Source: Brevibacterium sp. S22 (GTDB lineage Bacteria; Actinomycetota; Actinomycetes; Actinomycetales; Brevibacteriaceae). Taken from it: a stretch of DNA of 54,730 bases. The position numbers and the translations under genes were made by a program. Position 1 is the stretch's first letter, and each line of letters starts with the position of its first letter. The notes beneath the pieces are model-generated. The model was not told where the DNA came from. It was given only the letters and a program-made list of their open reading frames with translations, and did no database searches. Positions 53,630-54,730 of this stretch are shown here, piece after piece. The stretch lies in NCBI RefSeq assembly GCF_004745485.1, contig NZ_RHFG01000027.1, positions 1-54,730 on the forward strand. Direction: 5' to 3'.

Positions 53630-54280
53630 ATGAATATTGCGGAATACTGGCCGCCCTTTGCTCTTCACTTGAGTTCCGGCGATATGGAGCTCAGTCCGGT
53701 ACGAGACTCAGACCTGCCGGAGCTGGCGACAATCGCCGGCGGAGGTGTGCGTCGAGACGGGGTGCAAGCCTTCCTCGTCGACTGGGATTCGGGTAACGAC
53801 GCCGAGATCACACGAAGCCTCGCCCAGTACCACTGGAACACGCGCGCCACGCTCACCGTAGAGTCGTGGACCATCGAGTTCGCAGTCCGCGTCGGAGGAG
53901 AGGTCATCGGAGTCCAGGGCGTCTCTGCGCAGCAGTTTCCTCTCACCCGAACAGTGTCTACGGGTTCGTGGCTGAGCAAGGACAAACAAGGTCAAGGTTT
54001 CGGTACCCGAATGCGGTCGTTGGTCGTTGGGGCCTTCATCCGAGAGTTCGGGACGCGCAGGTTCGACACCGGCTACGTCGAGGGCAATCTCGCCAGTCGG
54101 AGGGTCTCGGAGAAAATCGGCTACTCCCCCAATGGGACGCGCAGCATTGTGGCTCAGAACGGGACAGCAAGCACAGAGAATCTCATGGTGCTGTTCTCCG
54201 AAGACTACCCATACTCAATGGATGACATAGACGTCAGCGGTGCCGAAGAAGTCCGCGCATTCCTAGGACTCACAGACTGA
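53630..54280 (+). CDS. GNAT-family N-acetyltransferase (RimJ/RimL-like)
   Basis: A protein of 216 residues from ATG 53630 (MNIAEYWPPFALHLSSGDME); ATG 53621 is in frame as well. SPVRDSDLPELATIAGGG begins the fold, VGGEVIGVQGVSA is the central strand pair. LSKDKQGQGFGTRMRSLVVG is the acetyl-CoA-binding motif A (Q/RxxGxG/A), and GNLASRRVSEKIGYSPNG is motif B. It probably acetylates a protein N-terminus or an amino group of a small molecule. Stand-alone gene facing the rRNA operon terminators. Confidence 0.85.
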   Translation: MNIAEYWPPFALHLSSGDMELSPVRDSDLPELATIAGGGVRRDGVQAFLVDWDSGNDAEITRSLAQYHWNTRATLTVESWTIEFAVRVGGEVIGVQGVSAQQFPLTRTVSTGSWLSKDKQGQGFGTRMRSLVVGAFIREFGTRRFDTGYVEGNLASRRVSEKIGYSPNGTRSIVAQNGTASTENLMVLFSEDYPYSMDDIDVSGAEEVRAFLGLTD

Positions 54281-54451
54281 CCCTGCACACGCTGCAAGTC
54301 GAAATCCCGCGAGCCCACACCGCCGGCTGCCCACCACCCAGCAGCCCACATCTTCAACCTCGTTCAAGCCTTAGCGCATCCATCAACAAGTGCACCTATC
54401 GACAAACGCGGTAAGCCTTGAACGAGCGCACACGTACGTGAATGCGAAAAA
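54281..54451. other. Spacer between the GNAT gene and the rRNA operon terminators
   Basis: No gene is supported. Its base use is less GC-rich than neighbouring coding DNA. No hairpin comparable with those on the right was seen. Confidence 0.5.
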
Positions 54452-54504
54452 GGGCGGGGCCCCATCCCAACTGGTATTCACCAGTCGGGACGGAACCCCT
54501 CCCC
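54452..54504 (-). terminator. rRNA operon terminator, distal
   Basis: On the minus strand a long hairpin (GGGGAGGGGTTCCGTCCC… with inner ACTGGTGAATACCAGT) ends in TTTTT after GGGGCCCCGCCC. It is the second of two tandem terminators behind the 5S gene. Confidence 0.8.
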
Positions 54505-54553
54505 ACACAAAAGAGAAAGGGAGCCCACACAACCCCCGTATGAATACAAAAAA

Positions 54554-54597
54554 GGAAGGGGTCCTACCCGACATAACGTCGAGCCGGACCCCTCCCT
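54554..54597 (-). terminator. rRNA operon terminator, proximal
   Basis: On the minus strand GGGAGGGGTCC (54596–54586) pairs with GGACCCCTTCC (54564–54554), followed by TTTTTTGTATTC. It lies 10 bases beyond the 5S gene end. Confidence 0.85.
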
Positions 54598-54606
54598 CAA
54601 AAATAT

Positions 54607-54725
54607 TGCGGCAGTCACTTACTCTCCCACAACCACCAAGTTGCAGTACCATCAGCGCGAATGGGCTTAGCTACCGGGATCGGAACGGTTAACCGGGCGT
54701 TTCCCCACCACTATCACCACCGCAA
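54607..54725 (-). rRNA. rrf: 5S ribosomal RNA
   Basis: On the minus strand the sequence has GGTGGGGAAACGCCCGGTTA, CCGATCCCGGTAGCTAAGCC, GCGCTGATGGTACTGCA and GGTTGTGGGAGAGTAAGTGA, all conserved 5S blocks. The ends pair as TTGCGG with CCGCAA, giving about 119 bases. It is the last gene of an rRNA operon lying to the right. It binds L25, encoded at 23129. Confidence 0.95.
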
Positions 54726-54730
54726 AACCA

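Noticed and set aside
54383..54692. Two open frames of 89 and 100 residues over the rRNA end
   Set aside because: They overlap the 5S gene and its terminators.

Overview
The window is GC-rich DNA with the gene density, frequent GTG starts and short gene overlaps of an actinobacterium. Gene order points to the Micrococcales, and Brevibacterium or a close relative is the best guess: mfd–csbD–mazG–phosphatase–eno and ftsB–DUF501–ppx; pth, rplY, prs–glmU–tRNA-Gln; purN–purH–DUF3017 beside a PerM-like gene; clpS–DUF2017–MBL hydrolase–rph–rdgB; DUF3039–helicase. The species assignment is inference. Most of the window is ordinary chromosomal backbone.

Region 1 (1–3255) is a scarred mobile patch. 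It holds the 5' end of an IS5-family element leaving the window on the left, the C-terminal remnant of a large helicase/nuclease-like gene of probable defence origin, an orphan 3' gene end on the minus strand, an IS3-family element with a frameshifted orfA, and the 3' half of a second IS5-family element. The right end of that IS5 copy lies inside bioA, leaving only about 100 codons. bioB upstream is intact and is preceded by a perfect palindrome of the BioQ type (4778–4794), shared with a divergent gene of unknown function.

Region 2 (4.8–11.3 kb) carries an HxlR-type repressor divergent from an NAD(P)-binding protein, a type II NADH dehydrogenase, a mycosin-like membrane-anchored subtilase, and ppx, DUF501 and ftsB.

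Region 3 (11.3–24.9 kb) runs from an AbiEi-like orphan preceded by DnaA-box-like sites, through eno, a tyrosine phosphatase, mazG, csbD and mfd. It continues with a sulfotransferase-like lipoprotein and a rhomboid protease on the plus strand, then pth, rplY and an alpha/beta hydrolase on the minus strand.

Region 4 (25–35.9 kb) has prs–glmU (overlapping) and tRNA-Gln, a small membrane protein, a perfect 58-bp palindrome, the PcrA helicase, and the purine genes purN, purH and DUF3017 with the PerM-like protein.

Region 5 (35.9–44.6 kb) has a large Pro/Gly/Gln-rich membrane protein, a tandem 19-bp repeat array running into a strong terminator, and a complete peptide-type ABC uptake operon (binding lipoprotein, two permeases, double ATPase) followed by an amidase.

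Region 6 (44.7–54.7 kb) has rdgB–rph, an MBL hydrolase, DUF2017–clpS, pncB, DUF3039–helicase, a flavin reductase-like gene, gdhA and a GNAT acetyltransferase. The window ends with two tandem terminators and the 5S rRNA gene of an rRNA operon read on the minus strand.

The accessory signals most worth following are the broken biotin operon with its shared operator, the truncated defence-like gene next to the IS elements, the orphan mycosin-like protease, the AbiEi-like orphan with its DnaA-box-like sites, and several unusual repeats.
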